A stretch of 64,000 nt of DNA from Legionella nautarum (GCF_001467895.1 NZ_LNYO01000022.1:44511-108510); one strand, 5' to 3'. Numbered from the stretch's first letter, positions 46,099 through 55,633 are shown. Notes: a model not told the origin generated them from the sequence alone. Numbers and translations are program-made.

Positions 46099-47592
46099 CT
46101 AGGCCATTTTAACAAATTTATAATAAAAAACGAGCGAGCGATGACCATTTTTATCATAGTAATGAATAGGCTTTATAGAAGATAATGAAATGAGCTTTTG
46201 GTCTAATTGAGGATATGAAAAAGCAGTCATTTTTTGAGAGATTAAAATTATATTTTCATTTTGAATCCCACCAACGTCTTCCCAATATTTATACATTAAA
46301 CTATTAAAGCCAAACACATGCCAACCAATAACCTTATAAAGAGTATTTATTTTTCCTTGATTTAAGTATTTTTGTTGATAAAAAGCGAGTTCACTTGCAA
46401 TATTGTAAGTATCTAAAGGCAAGATAATAGGTGTTTGATGCGTTTTACTTTTCCATTTTTGGGCGATTGTATGAATTTTCCAGGTAAAATTATCCCAGGG
46501 AATGAGTTTTTCAAATAAAGTATGACGAATTTTTTCCGGCTTATCTAACAAAATACAATAAATTAAGCTGCTATAAATAACCAACAAAAAAAAACAGGTT
46601 ATGACCCAACTTTTACGAAATGTGATACTCATAATTTTTTGGTTACTGACTATCAGAAGTGAGAGCCAAGGAACAATAGCAAGAAAGATAGGTCCAATCC
46701 AATTCACTCTAATGCTATGGAATAAACTAAACAACGAAAAAAATAAAAGCGGCACGAGCATATAAATTTGGAAAAAATGTTTGGTTTTAATCGTTATTAA
46801 TTTTTTAGAGTATTCTTTTGAAAGTAAAGTCGATAGACCGAAAATGCCAGCAGGAGTTAAATATATGAGCACTAGACTAATCAATATATGAAAAGAAAAA
46901 GAAAAAGAGTCATGAAATCGTCGCGAACTTTGAAATAAAAAGGATGCCCATTGATGGGTAGCATTCCAGTAAATGACAGGAATAAATATAGTTAATGATA
47001 TCATAGAACAACAATAAGGCTCTCGACGTAGAAACCACTTTCGAGAATCACTATCGAATATTAAATAGATTATCGTCGATAATCCTAGCATCACAATGGT
47101 ATATTTTGAAAGAAGTCCTATACCAATCCATAGTCCTGCCCAATACCAACTTTTAGTTTTATCTAAAACAATGGCTTGATAAAGATAATAAAGAGTAGCT
47201 GACCAGCTAAGAGTGAGTGGAATATCAGGGGTAATAATTAAAGAATGAATAAAAAAAAAGGGTAATAACGATAGCAAGACTAGAGAATACCATCGTGCTT
47301 TTTTTTTTATTAATGAAGTCAATTTAAAACTAAAGTACCCCGTTAAAATAAAGCAAGGTAAAGTAGCAACACGTACACCCCATTCATTAACACCAAAAAC
47401 TAGAGTACCTAGTTTAATCAAAAGAGCCACCATTGGCGGATGATCAAGAAAACTAAAATCAAGATGGTTAGAATAGTTCCAATAATAGGCTTCCTCAACC
47501 AATAAATTGGCCTTAAGCATAAACATTATTCGCAACAAAAAAATAAATAAAATTGATAAAACAAAAAAATAATCAGATCGTATTTTATTCAT
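46099..47592 (-). CDS. GT39-family glycosyltransferase (ArnT-like)
   Basis: A 497-residue inner membrane enzyme, started at ATG 47592 with AAGGA upstream, not at the TTG to 47616. Ten or more hydrophobic segments. The first periplasmic loop carries EEAYYWNYSNHLDFSFLDHPPM (near 33-54), the usual DEAYYW..DHPPM acid site with Glu replacing the first Asp. ArnT-type proteins move a sugar from undecaprenyl phosphate onto lipid A or other acceptors. The C-terminal domain is the variable periplasmic part. A decayed GT2 fragment (47770-47853) lies just upstream, so a partner donor synthase may have been lost. Confidence 0.82.
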   Translation of the reverse strand: MNKIRSDYFFVLSILFIFLLRIMFMLKANLLVEEAYYWNYSNHLDFSFLDHPPMVALLIKLGTLVFGVNEWGVRVATLPCFILTGYFSFKLTSLIKKKARWYSLVLLSLLPFFFIHSLIITPDIPLTLSWSATLYYLYQAIVLDKTKSWYWAGLWIGIGLLSKYTIVMLGLSTIIYLIFDSDSRKWFLRREPYCCSMISLTIFIPVIYWNATHQWASFLFQSSRRFHDSFSFSFHILISLVLIYLTPAGIFGLSTLLSKEYSKKLITIKTKHFFQIYMLVPLLFFSLFSLFHSIRVNWIGPIFLAIVPWLSLLIVSNQKIMSITFRKSWVITCFFLLVIYSSLIYCILLDKPEKIRHTLFEKLIPWDNFTWKIHTIAQKWKSKTHQTPIILPLDTYNIASELAFYQQKYLNQGKINTLYKVIGWHVFGFNSLMYKYWEDVGGIQNENIILISQKMTAFSYPQLDQKLISLSSIKPIHYYDKNGHRSLVFYYKFVKMA

Positions 47593-47769
47593 TTTTTTCA
47601 GATCCTTTTCAAGCAATATTCATAATAAGTCGAGCAGTATACTTTCATTTATTAATTACTGCATTACTATTTCTCCCTACAACATGTCTCTTGTTAAGAT
47701 CCCCCAAAGAATATAATTTAGCTAAGATGTATTGATTTTCGCAAACCTTAAAAGGGATACAGTATCAAG

Positions 47770-47853
47770 GATGAAAAAATTGTAATTATTATTCCAACTT
47801 ATTCTGTTTTTGATATCTTGCGCCGTAATTGCATATCAAATACTTCTTCCTGA
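47770..47853 (+). pseudogene. Fragment resembling the N-terminus of a GT2 polyprenyl-phosphate sugar synthase
   Basis: An open run DEKIVIIIPTYS (then stop at 47851) looks like the MKKIVIIIPTYN start of DPM/GT2 synthases. The real ATG (47771) is in a run of six A that puts it out of frame: ATG AAA AAA TTG TAA; with one more A it would read MKKIVIIIPTY. So this appears to be a truncated and frameshifted gene of the type that feeds ArnT-like GT39 enzymes. It lies next to such a gene but reads the opposite way. Confidence 0.35.
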
Positions 47854-48046
47854 AGAGAATAATGGATCTCACAAGTTCCGATACCTACTCTACAAAATCG
47901 CTGGCTCCTTCGACACCGCATTTGAACAGGTTTGTTACCAGTTTATCCTTACCATATTCTATTGCCTGCTGCGTCGCGGAACACATCGACTCATTCAACT
48001 ACCATTTTTCGGGGCTTAGACAAGTTTAATTCTTTCTGATTTTTTT

Positions 48047-48095
48047 ACTTCTATTTTGAAGGCTCATGGCCAGGGCTGGATATACCGGAAAACCC
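48047..48095. repeat. Direct repeat, copy A (about 50 bases)
   Basis: The text ACTTCTATTTTGAAGGCTCATGGC through GGGCTGGATATACCGGAAAACCC recurs at 48975-49030 with a few mismatches and a small insertion. The two copies flank the gene at 48304-48876. Possibly duplicated by an insertion or recombination event. Confidence 0.65.
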
Positions 48096-48303
48096 ATCGT
48101 ATTGTTCTGCAATCAGTTTCCAATCGATAACACAAGTGGAGATTTCTTTGATATTTTTAACTTGAAAATCATCGGAAGGAAGATAAAGTTTCTGATTACC
48201 AATTCTCTTATATCTAAGGAGTAAATCAAATTTTTCAAGATAGCCCTCAACTTATTTCAGGCAAGGGCCACGTGATCTATTACTAAAATTAGTAGCTACA
48301 TGT

Positions 48304-48876
48304 TTAAGTAGGAATAACTCTGTACTGAGACTCTTGATCTTCTGATGAGGATTGCCAACAAGTGGAGATTAATTTTCGTGTAGCACGCCCCGCTTCGTAA
48401 AAGCATAAGCCAGCTAAGATACCTGACGAGATTCCTAAAATCGGTGCTCCTATATCAACCGCTAACACACTACCAGCATCTACATTTGGCGGCGATTCAT
48501 TTTCAACACTATAAATTGCATTAGCTGCCGCGGCACCCGCTCCTGCTAAGCCTCCTATAGTACCACCAAAAAAGCCTGCTTTACAGCGTTGATAAGTAAG
48601 CCGAGACATTGTTAAGGGAGATAATCGAACTTCTACTGATTGGTTATCTTCTAGGGTTCTATTATTTCTTGGTCGTATCTCATCTTCCTCTTGTCCTTCT
48701 TCTGATACTATTTCATCTTTGCTTTCTACATCCACATTGTAAGCAGTTACTTCTCCTTCCGATACGTCAGAGCTTAGAGTGGGTTGTTCTTCCGTGTGTG
48801 GTTTCGCAACGGTGATGATACAATCTGTGTTTCCTTCTATATGCTCTATATGCTCGTTTTTTCCTGTTTTCATCAT
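48304..48876 (-). CDS. Orphan protein, acidic N-terminus, two Gly/Ala-rich membrane segments
   Basis: A 190-residue protein. The N-terminal ~95 residues are acidic and Glu/Asp-rich (SEEGQEEDEIRPRNN), likely disordered; residues 105-121 (FFGGTIGGLAGAGAAAANAIY region) and 142-165 (VLAVDIGAPILGISSGILAGLCF) are Gly/Ala-rich hydrophobic helices with small-residue packing, then a short polar tail. No signal peptide. The Gly-rich pair resembles hydrophobic hairpins in some effectors that insert in host membranes. It sits between the two copies of a direct repeat. Function unknown. Confidence 0.55.
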   Translation of the reverse strand: MMKTGKNEHIEHIEGNTDCIITVAKPHTEEQPTLSSDVSEGEVTAYNVDVESKDEIVSEEGQEEDEIRPRNNRTLEDNQSVEVRLSPLTMSRLTYQRCKAGFFGGTIGGLAGAGAAAANAIYSVENESPPNVDAGSVLAVDIGAPILGISSGILAGLCFYEAGRATRKLISTCWQSSSEDQESQYRVIPT

Positions 48877-48974
48877 CTTTTCCTTTATTTATTTTTTAGC
48901 CAGACTGTTTGAAAATGTCAGGCAATAAGCTCAGTGTAATTTATTATAAATTCCGTTTTTAATAAACAAATTTT

Positions 48975-49030
48975 ACTTCCATTTTGAATGGCTCATGGCC
49001 CAGTTTGGGCTGGATATACCGGAAAACCCT
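48975..49030. repeat. Direct repeat, copy B
   Basis: Same sequence as 48047-48095, reading ACTTCCATTTTGAATGGCTC through TGGATATACCGGAAAACCC, with a slightly longer middle. Together with copy A it brackets 48304-48876. Confidence 0.65.
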
Positions 49031-49044
49031 AAAATGCACACTAG

Positions 49045-49254
49045 CTCCTCTACTCAAATCTTGATGCTGACGAACTGGCCTGGCGTAAGGGATTTAATAC
49101 TATTTACAATATCTTGCATGCAGAGGTGCTGGATAAAACTCTGGCACTATTTATAAACTGTCTTGAAAAATACATTAACAATCGCAATGCTGCCGATGCG
49201 CCTGACTATTTGACCAATTTTAGCGTTTTCAGCAAGAAAATAAACTTTTGTTGA
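49045..49254 (+). pseudogene. Open fragment of an unknown gene
   Basis: From after TAG 49042-49044, 69 codons are open to TGA 49252 with a plausible protein-like text (LDADELAWRKGFNTIYNILH, LALFINCLEKYINNRNAADA) but no start codon. It is possibly the remnant of a longer, helix-rich gene, adjacent to repeat copy B. Family not recognised. Confidence 0.3.
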
Positions 49255-49484
49255 TTTAAACTAGTGTCCCGAAATGGCGCTATTTAAGACAGTTTTAACC
49301 AATACAAGCGAGGCAAACAATACGCGGGGTTATGTATAAAAATGAGTACCCTCAAGCCACTGCCGGTAAGTAAATCAGAAAGTGAGGCTTGCTTCCTTGA
49401 TAAGTCACCGGTGAAATTTAGATAGGTGTAAATTTAATCCGGTTACAATAGGACAATTGCCAGGTAAAATAATGAATTACGCTT

Positions 49485-51407
49485 TTAAATCTGATTTGTC
49501 GAACACAAATCGGCGTTTTCATTTTCAGGCCACTTTCTTTTGCCAAATAAAGAAGCAGGATTCGGCGATGCTTTATTTAAAATAGATTGAATATCGCTAT
49601 CCCAAGCCAACATTAATTTGTGCAAAATACATAGTAATAATTTTTGTTGTTTTCCTGCATTAAAACTGGCGGAACGAGAGTTGGATTTTTTTATTTCTTT
49701 TTTATTTTCCGCGTTTCTGGTTAACTCAATAGGTTTTGGTTGCCAGCTATCACGAATTGCTGCAGCTGAATTTAAATCTTTCGTTTCCAGAATGGCTAAA
49801 AAATGTCTGTAATTACTACCTGTAGTTTTTTGCTGAACCTGATATCTAGCGAGCATTTCTTCAATTTGCTGACAAATATTTACGGTATCTGCGTTAAGAC
49901 GATTATGAGTGCCCCCGGTAGCCTCATGTAAATTTTCATAGATGCTTTGCAACAACGTTTTTAAAAGAACAAAAAAGTAATGTCTATTAAATTCGCAAAC
50001 TCGTGAATCGGCAGCATGCTTTATTTTAACGCATTTGGGACCATCTTTTATTTGTTCTATCGAATCTTGATAACTTTTTTTTATTTGTTCTATCTGAGTC
50101 TCATAACTTTTTTTATCGGTTTCAGAAAGATGGTTATTTAGTGATTTAAGTTTTAACCACAAACATTCAAGGAAAGCTCTAGAGGCTGGGAACTGTTGTG
50201 ATAAAAATACCCCAAAATCAATTGATGCCTTATTCGCAAAACCATTATTCAAGTTAGTATTATGGCTATAATCTCTTGAATTAACAAAAAATTTCAAATT
50301 ACACAAGTCACTGATGTATTGCAAATAAACCCTGGTTTCCTTGAGCTTAATCTGCAGATACTTGGCTGGGTTTGTTTGTTCGTTGGTTAACTGAGTTCTA
50401 GTTTGTTCTTGCACAGTGGATAAGGTTTGCAGATTTGGTGAGCTATTTTTGGGTAAATTCCCTTTATCCTCACTTTCAGAATCTTCCAATTCTTCTTCTT
50501 CAAACTGCCCCGCCTCAGAGAGAGAATACCTGCTGGTTTTAGGTTGTGTTTCTGAATTTCCATGTTCAAAATCTTCCAGTTCCTCTTCTTCAAATGGACT
50601 AAGTTCAGAAGTAAAATAACCGTTAGGATTAGATACGCTTTCTGAGGCCGAACCAGGCAAACAGGAAAAAGTATTAACTGAATTGTTACTGTCTGTTTCT
50701 ATTAATTGTTGTAACGCCATGGCCAATATTTGGCAATCTGATTCCTTGCTGTCAGGAACAGCTTGCGTACAATCGAATTGCATTACTTTACTTATATCAC
50801 TTTCTCCTTTTTGTTGTTCTATTAAAGGAGAAGAAGGATTGTCTTGTAAAACGCAAATTTCATGATTAGCGTGGTCGGGGCGGATATCATTCGATGCCAT
50901 TAAGGGTTGCTGGCTTAAAACTTCTAAATATTGCTGAAAATCTGACTCTGAATTTGATCGTGGCAATTGTGGAGACGTGACTAAAGTACCAATTCCTATG
51001 CCTAAGTTATTTTCAAGTACAATAGGCTGTTCGGAAACTTCGGTTTGCGTTGCTGATAACCTAAGTTCAGCGTTACCTTCACTAAAAGAAATTAAAGGGC
51101 CAAAGAATCGAGGTCCAGAAGAGTAAAGGTCAAGTATTTCAATAACTGGATCTATGTCAGCTTCTTCTGTCAGTAGAGGGCTTGGTAAAATAACAATGAC
51201 CCCGTTCTCGTTTGCTGTGTATTTTTGTTCACACAACTCTTGATAAATTTGGTTAAAAATTGCTGCTAACCGTGGATATAACTCTTTTAACAATTGCTGT
51301 AAGGCAGGCACAGTAGGAGCAAAACCCAAGTTAGTTAAAATTTCTAATAACTGCTTAGCTTCCCCTGAAATATCATTTTGTGTAGCCCTTATTATTTTTT
51401 CACGCAT
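49485..51407 (-). CDS. Large orphan with acidic internal repeat, candidate effector
   Basis: A 640-residue protein with no recognisable domain, no signal peptide. Residues 1-60 look helical; the middle (about 100-320) is acidic and low-complexity, including an internal duplication: SPFEEEELEDFEHGN and GQFEEEELEDSESED, about 33 residues apart. In the C-terminal half a coiled-coil-like run IEQIKKSYQDSIEQIK is itself a short tandem. It ends in KRKWPENENADLCSTNQI. Such long, orphan, acidic proteins in Legionella-type genomes are often translocated effectors. That is inference. Confidence 0.55.
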   Translation of the reverse strand: MREKIIRATQNDISGEAKQLLEILTNLGFAPTVPALQQLLKELYPRLAAIFNQIYQELCEQKYTANENGVIVILPSPLLTEEADIDPVIEILDLYSSGPRFFGPLISFSEGNAELRLSATQTEVSEQPIVLENNLGIGIGTLVTSPQLPRSNSESDFQQYLEVLSQQPLMASNDIRPDHANHEICVLQDNPSSPLIEQQKGESDISKVMQFDCTQAVPDSKESDCQILAMALQQLIETDSNNSVNTFSCLPGSASESVSNPNGYFTSELSPFEEEELEDFEHGNSETQPKTSRYSLSEAGQFEEEELEDSESEDKGNLPKNSSPNLQTLSTVQEQTRTQLTNEQTNPAKYLQIKLKETRVYLQYISDLCNLKFFVNSRDYSHNTNLNNGFANKASIDFGVFLSQQFPASRAFLECLWLKLKSLNNHLSETDKKSYETQIEQIKKSYQDSIEQIKDGPKCVKIKHAADSRVCEFNRHYFFVLLKTLLQSIYENLHEATGGTHNRLNADTVNICQQIEEMLARYQVQQKTTGSNYRHFLAILETKDLNSAAAIRDSWQPKPIELTRNAENKKEIKKSNSRSASFNAGKQQKLLLCILHKLMLAWDSDIQSILNKASPNPASLFGKRKWPENENADLCSTNQI

Positions 51408-51839
51408 TCAAGTACAGATTTATAAATTTGAACTATAATAATACATTTTTACATAAAAATAAATAAAATGACTTAAATTAGATCTACCAGCACATATAAG
51501 CCTGGGACTAAAGATCGTGCCCTGAGGTGTAAAATTTCCCACATTACACCGGAAAATCTTTAATTTTCTCTTCATAAGTGTCTTGAGCATTCGATAGTGA
51601 CAATTGGAGTATACGCCGGTTTCATGGCCGAATAGAGTTGAATTAGTGGATCATCCACTACTTGAACTTTCAACCAAGTGAATGAAATGTCTTAATTTGT
51701 GAGGCGAGCTGGTATGGCTCATACCAGGTCTTAATATATTTCAAATTTAACAGAGACATTAAGAGGCGATGTGGTCAACCATCGTAAACACCTGTTGTTA
51801 CGACAAGTGGCTTCTTATTATTCAACTTCAGATGTCAAT
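51408..51839. other. Intergenic region before pyrB 3' end, hairpins only
   Basis: This 432-base stretch has two small hairpins: TAGTGGAT-C-ATCCACTA (51644-51660) and GGTATG-GCT-CATACC (about 51711-51725). I see no coding frame and no T run, so neither is a clear terminator. The promoter of the orphan at 49485-51407 must lie in the left part. Confidence 0.45.
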
Positions 51840-52733
51840 TTAATTACGGATCAGCGAATCCAAGATCGCCATGCGCATAAACACACCATTACTTACTTGC
51901 TCTAAAATAAAAGATTGAGGCCCGTCGGCAACCTCACTATCGATTTCTACACCACGATTCATCGGACCAGGATGCATTACCATTGCATCAGGTTTAGCAT
52001 AATGAAGCGTCTCTTGAGTTAAAGCAAATTCGCGCCGGTAAGTGGCTAAATCCATCTGCTCATGTTCCATTAAGCGCTCATGTTGGACACGTAAACAAAT
52101 CACGACATCCGCATCAGTAAGCCCTTCTTTTAGGGAGTGGGTCACCCGTCCATAATGAATTATCTGCGGTTGCCAAATGGTAGGGGCTACCAAAGTTAAT
52201 TCTCCAACCTTTAAACTGGAGCAAAGACATTGCAAGGAATTGGCTACCCGTGAATGGCGGATATTTCCAATAATAGCAATCTTTAGTTGACTCAAATCAG
52301 GTTTTTTTTCAGTAATAGTCATCAAATCTAGCATGGCTTGGCTAGGATGAGCATGTTGCCCGTCCCCTGCATTGATAATATGAATTGGATCCGCCATTTT
52401 GCTTGCTAGCTCATTTTGCAATCTATCTTGGCGGTGCCTTACTACAAATACCTTAATTCCCATTGCCGACAAAGTATGAATAGTGTCTTCTATCACCTCT
52501 CCTTTTGTTTCCGAGGAGTTTTGCAAATCAAGATTAATAACCGGCATCGACAATTTTTTTGCTGCTAGCTCAAAGCTTACACGCGTTCGAGTACTGTTCT
52601 CATAAAAAAGGTTTGCTACCATATGTTGAGAATAGTCAGGGAGTTGCCCACCTTTTTTAAAATAAAGAGCCTGTTCTAAAAGGGAGTTAATTTGCTGGGT
52701 TGAAAGTTGACTAATTTCCAAAAAATGCTTCAT
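51840..52733 (-). CDS. pyrB: Aspartate carbamoyltransferase catalytic chain
   Basis: A 297-residue ATCase from ATG 52733, overlapping ruvX by 23 bases. It joins carbamoyl phosphate and aspartate to make N-carbamoyl-L-aspartate in the cytosol, step 2 of pyrimidine synthesis. STRTR of FYENSTRTRVSFELAAKKL (about 46-50) binds carbamoyl phosphate; the HPGPMNRGVEI segment (about 253-263) is the aspartate site region. No pyrI follows, so it is probably unregulated by nucleotides in that way. Confidence 0.96.
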   Translation of the reverse strand: MKHFLEISQLSTQQINSLLEQALYFKKGGQLPDYSQHMVANLFYENSTRTRVSFELAAKKLSMPVINLDLQNSSETKGEVIEDTIHTLSAMGIKVFVVRHRQDRLQNELASKMADPIHIINAGDGQHAHPSQAMLDLMTITEKKPDLSQLKIAIIGNIRHSRVANSLQCLCSSLKVGELTLVAPTIWQPQIIHYGRVTHSLKEGLTDADVVICLRVQHERLMEHEQMDLATYRREFALTQETLHYAKPDAMVMHPGPMNRGVEIDSEVADGPQSFILEQVSNGVFMRMAILDSLIRN

Positions 52734-53157
52734 TATCTTCACTTGGATGCTGCAGCCACTGCTCAAGAATAATACAAGCAGCAAAACTGTCGACTTTAGA
52801 TTGCTTAATTTTACGGTATCCGCCTTTAGCAAACAACTGAGCACGTGCCTCAATAGTCGACAAACGTTCATCCACCAAATGCACCGAAAGAGAGAAACGT
52901 TGATGTAACTGGCGTGCAAATTCCCGTGCTGCTTCAGTTGTGTATAATTCTGAATCATCAATACAGGTAGGCAAACCAACAATCAATGCGTGTGGACGCC
53001 ATTCATTGATTATTTTTTGTACCTCAGACCAGTTAGGAACACCTTGCTTGGCCTCCAACGTTGTTAAGGGCCGGGCACTGCAAGTAATTTGTTGGCCTAC
53101 AGCAACACCGATTCGTTTGTAGCCAAAATCAAATCCTACAAAAAAACCTTCTGGCAT
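52711..53157 (-). CDS. ruvX: YqgF/RuvX Holliday junction resolvase-like protein
   Basis: A 148-residue RNase H-like protein. FVGFDFGYKRIGVAVG (about 6-21) carries the first catalytic Asp; ALIVGLPTCIDDSELYTTEAAREFA is the middle; VDERLSTIEARAQLF is the conserved DERxST. Involved in 16S/23S rRNA processing and possibly Holliday junction handling. The gene sits between yqgE and pyrB, a common arrangement in gammaproteobacteria. Confidence 0.95.
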   Translation of the reverse strand: MPEGFFVGFDFGYKRIGVAVGQQITCSARPLTTLEAKQGVPNWSEVQKIINEWRPHALIVGLPTCIDDSELYTTEAAREFARQLHQRFSLSVHLVDERLSTIEARAQLFAKGGYRKIKQSKVDSFAACIILEQWLQHPSEDNEAFFGN

Positions 53158-53249
53158 GAATTCCCCTTTTTACGATTGATCAACTTGATTTTATTTAACA
53201 GTGAATATTTTCTAATACGGAAAGAAAGACTAGGCTTTTCAAACACTCT

Positions 53250-53813
53250 TTAGGCGTGACCTGCATGACCAGTTAATTCGTTCATTTTAACGCCAATTGT
53301 CAAACCAGCATATTCCCATCGTTCAGAGAAGGGTACATCATAAAGAAGCTCGGGAGAGAAAGGACAGATTAACCAAACGTTCGCAAGCACTTCCTCCTCT
53401 AACTGACTTCCACTCCAACCCGCATAACCCAGGGTTACTAAAGCATCTTTTGGGCCTGCATCAGCAGCTATTGCCCGGATGATATCATTCGAAGTGGTCA
53501 CCGTCACGTCATCACGTAACGACAGACTCGACCGCCACCCACCAGTAGGGCGATGAATAACAAAGCCACGCTCGGGTTGTACTGGGCCACCAAAAAGAAG
53601 TGGCATTTGATTGTGCTCAGTAGATGCCGGTTGAATTTGCATTTGTTCAAAAACCAAACTTAAAGGAAATTGCATTGGCCGGTTAATAATTAAACCTACC
53701 GTCCCCTGAACATGATGCTCACAGACATAGATTACTGAGCGCTCGAAATTAGGGTCAGTTAAAGAAGGCATGGCTATCAGAAGGTGGTTGGCCAATGAGG
53801 AATGATGTGCCAT
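53250..53813 (-). CDS. YqgE/AlgH family protein
   Basis: A 187-residue member. Hallmarks: LIAMPSLTDPNFERSVIYVCEH (N-terminal), GTVGLIINRP, FGGPVQPERGFVIH, and LGYAGWSGSQLEEEV. The role is unclear, although it has been linked to transcription control in some species. It lies 92 bases upstream of ruvX on the same strand and is probably in the same operon. Confidence 0.95.
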   Translation of the reverse strand: MAHHSSLANHLLIAMPSLTDPNFERSVIYVCEHHVQGTVGLIINRPMQFPLSLVFEQMQIQPASTEHNQMPLLFGGPVQPERGFVIHRPTGGWRSSLSLRDDVTVTTSNDIIRAIAADAGPKDALVTLGYAGWSGSQLEEEVLANVWLICPFSPELLYDVPFSERWEYAGLTIGVKMNELTGHAGHA

Positions 53814-54044
53814 GTCTACCTCCCTATCAGATCTCTCTAGATTTAATTTAAGTATACACTAAATAAATTCACCCAACTGGTTTATTTTTGCTCACAAACA
53901 AAATTGTACCTTTTTGCGACTCATTCACAGATGCTATTTAATGCTTACTCAATAAAGTATTTAAAGACTTAAAACAAGTTCTCATTCAGGCCAAACACAG
54001 TGTATACTTCTTATTTTTCAGATAGGTTGTATAAGGATATTTAC

Positions 54045-55568
54045 GTGGAATCTATTGATCTTAAGAAACGGGATGTGTTTTTTTTACGAGCATTAGAAAC
54101 TGACGAGTTTCTAATCATCATATTGAGTATTGCTCTAATTGCTTTACTGGTTTCACTTTATCTCTGGGATAGAAATCAAAAAAAACATACAGTCTTACGT
54201 AATTTTCCCATTATCGGTCATTTTCGTTATTTCCTCGAATATATAGGCGTCTATTTGCGTCAATATCTTTTTGCCGATGATAGGCAAGAGCTCCCTTTCA
54301 ATAGAGCAGAGCGCTCTTGGGTTTATCGAGCAGCCAAAAATATAGATACCACTGTTGGATTTGGCTCGACACGTCCTCTGCACAACATAGGCACAGTTTA
54401 TTTTGTAAGCGCCCCTTTCCCTCCTTTAGGAACGAATAAAGCGGTCATTCGACCAGTCACCATCGGACCTTATAGTAGGCATCCTTATACCTCAACCCAT
54501 ATTTTTAATATTTCCGCGATGAGTTATGGAGCAATTTCAAAATCAGCCATTCGCGCTCTTGCCAAAGGGGCCAAAAAAGCGGGCTGCTGGTTTAATACCG
54601 GTGAGGGAGGTGTTTCACCCTACCATCTAGAAGAAGGTTGTGACATTGTGGCCCAAATTGGCACAGCAAAATATGGTTTCCGCGATGCAGAAGGTAACTT
54701 ATCTGATGATCGTTTACGGGAATTAGCAGCACATGATTCTATTAAGATGTTTGAAATCAAATTAAGCCAGGGCGCCAAGCCAGGAAAAGGCGGCCTTCTA
54801 CCTGCAGTCAAAGTGACTGAAGAAATTGCAGCTATTCGGGGAATCACGCCTTTTCAGGATTCTATTAGCCCTAATCGGCATCCTGATATCGCTAATGTGG
54901 ATGATTTGTTAGACAAGATTGAACACGTTCGCCAAATTACAGGTAAACCAGTAGGCTGTAAATTTGTCTTAGGTAGCTATGAATGGGTTAATGATCTTTG
55001 TTATGCCATTCATCAACGAGGTAAAGAGTTTGCCCCCGACTTCATTTCCTTGGATAGCGCAGACGGTGGTACCGGAGCTTCTCCTCAAGGTCTTATGGAT
55101 TATATGGGCATACCGATTCAAGAGTCCTTACCTAATCTCGTTGATATTCTTGTTCTTTATAATTTACGGGATCGTATTAAAGTCATCGTAAGTGGCAAAC
55201 TGATCACCCCTTCTGGAGTAACCTGGGCACTTTGTGCCGGTGCCGATTTTATCAATTCAGCCAGAGGGTTTTTGTTCGCTTTAGGCTGTATTCAAGCGAT
55301 GCAATGTCATAAAAATACCTGTCCGACAGGAATCACTACCCATGATGCCAGCTTGCAACGTGGTTTGGTCATTGAAGATAAAGCAGAGCGTGTTTACCAT
55401 TATGCGACTAATATGGCACATGAGGTCGCTGTACTATGTCATTCCTGCGGTGTTAATGAGCCCAGAGAATTACAACGCAGCCATGCACGTATTGTTAGGG
55501 AGGATGGTTTTTCGGTTTCACTGGCGGAAATTTTCCCTGATCAGCAGCCTTTACCTGAATATTTATAA
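54045..55568 (+). CDS. FMN-binding glutamate synthase-family protein (membrane anchored)
   Basis: A 507-residue protein. I start at GTG 54045, with AAGGA at 54033-54037 and 7-base spacing, rather than at the GTG at 54000. One N-terminal membrane segment (FLIIILSIALIALLVSLYLW) is followed by the TIM barrel of the glutamate synthase large-subunit type: HIFNISAMSYGAISKSAIRAL, GEGGVSPYH, MFEIKLSQGAKPGKGGLLP and the Cys cluster QCHKNTCPTGITTHD, a 3Fe-4S-like motif. No glutaminase domain or NADPH-binding partner is present, so it is not a full GltB. The electron donor is unknown; the family is widespread and uncharacterised. Confidence 0.9.
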   Translation: MESIDLKKRDVFFLRALETDEFLIIILSIALIALLVSLYLWDRNQKKHTVLRNFPIIGHFRYFLEYIGVYLRQYLFADDRQELPFNRAERSWVYRAAKNIDTTVGFGSTRPLHNIGTVYFVSAPFPPLGTNKAVIRPVTIGPYSRHPYTSTHIFNISAMSYGAISKSAIRALAKGAKKAGCWFNTGEGGVSPYHLEEGCDIVAQIGTAKYGFRDAEGNLSDDRLRELAAHDSIKMFEIKLSQGAKPGKGGLLPAVKVTEEIAAIRGITPFQDSISPNRHPDIANVDDLLDKIEHVRQITGKPVGCKFVLGSYEWVNDLCYAIHQRGKEFAPDFISLDSADGGTGASPQGLMDYMGIPIQESLPNLVDILVLYNLRDRIKVIVSGKLITPSGVTWALCAGADFINSARGFLFALGCIQAMQCHKNTCPTGITTHDASLQRGLVIEDKAERVYHYATNMAHEVAVLCHSCGVNEPRELQRSHARIVREDGFSVSLAEIFPDQQPLPEYL

Positions 55569-55633
55569 TCGTTCTTTAATGGTCGCTACATTATCCCGAA
55601 CTGAGTACAATTTAGGGATGATGTAGACTAGGC

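Larger units (their letters stand above)
47593..48303. other. Decayed region: GT2 fragment and a 50-base repeat copy
   Basis: This 711-base stretch contains a fragment resembling the start of a GT2 synthase (47770-47853), followed by sequence with only small unsupported frames (47810-48019), then copy A of a direct repeat (48047-48095). I read this as a gene graveyard next to the GT39 gene. Confidence 0.55.
48877..49484. other. Intergenic, second direct-repeat copy and a small gene fragment
   Basis: This 608-base stretch includes repeat copy B (48975-49030) and an open run of 69 codons (49045-49254) without a start. The rest (49255-49484) shows no recognisable content. Confidence 0.5.

Noticed and set aside
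47810..48019. Two overlapping frames of about 66-69 codons
   Set aside because: Overlapping each other in different frames, no ribosome binding site, in a decayed region. Not supported as genes.
52734..52982. N-terminal extension of pyrB (about 83 codons)
   Set aside because: It is the antisense-frame-free shadow of ruvX on the same strand; ATCase chains start near MKHFLEISQL, which fits ATG 52733.
54195..54383. Minus-strand frame over the glutamate synthase-like gene
   Set aside because: Antisense shadow of a well-conserved gene; no separate evidence.
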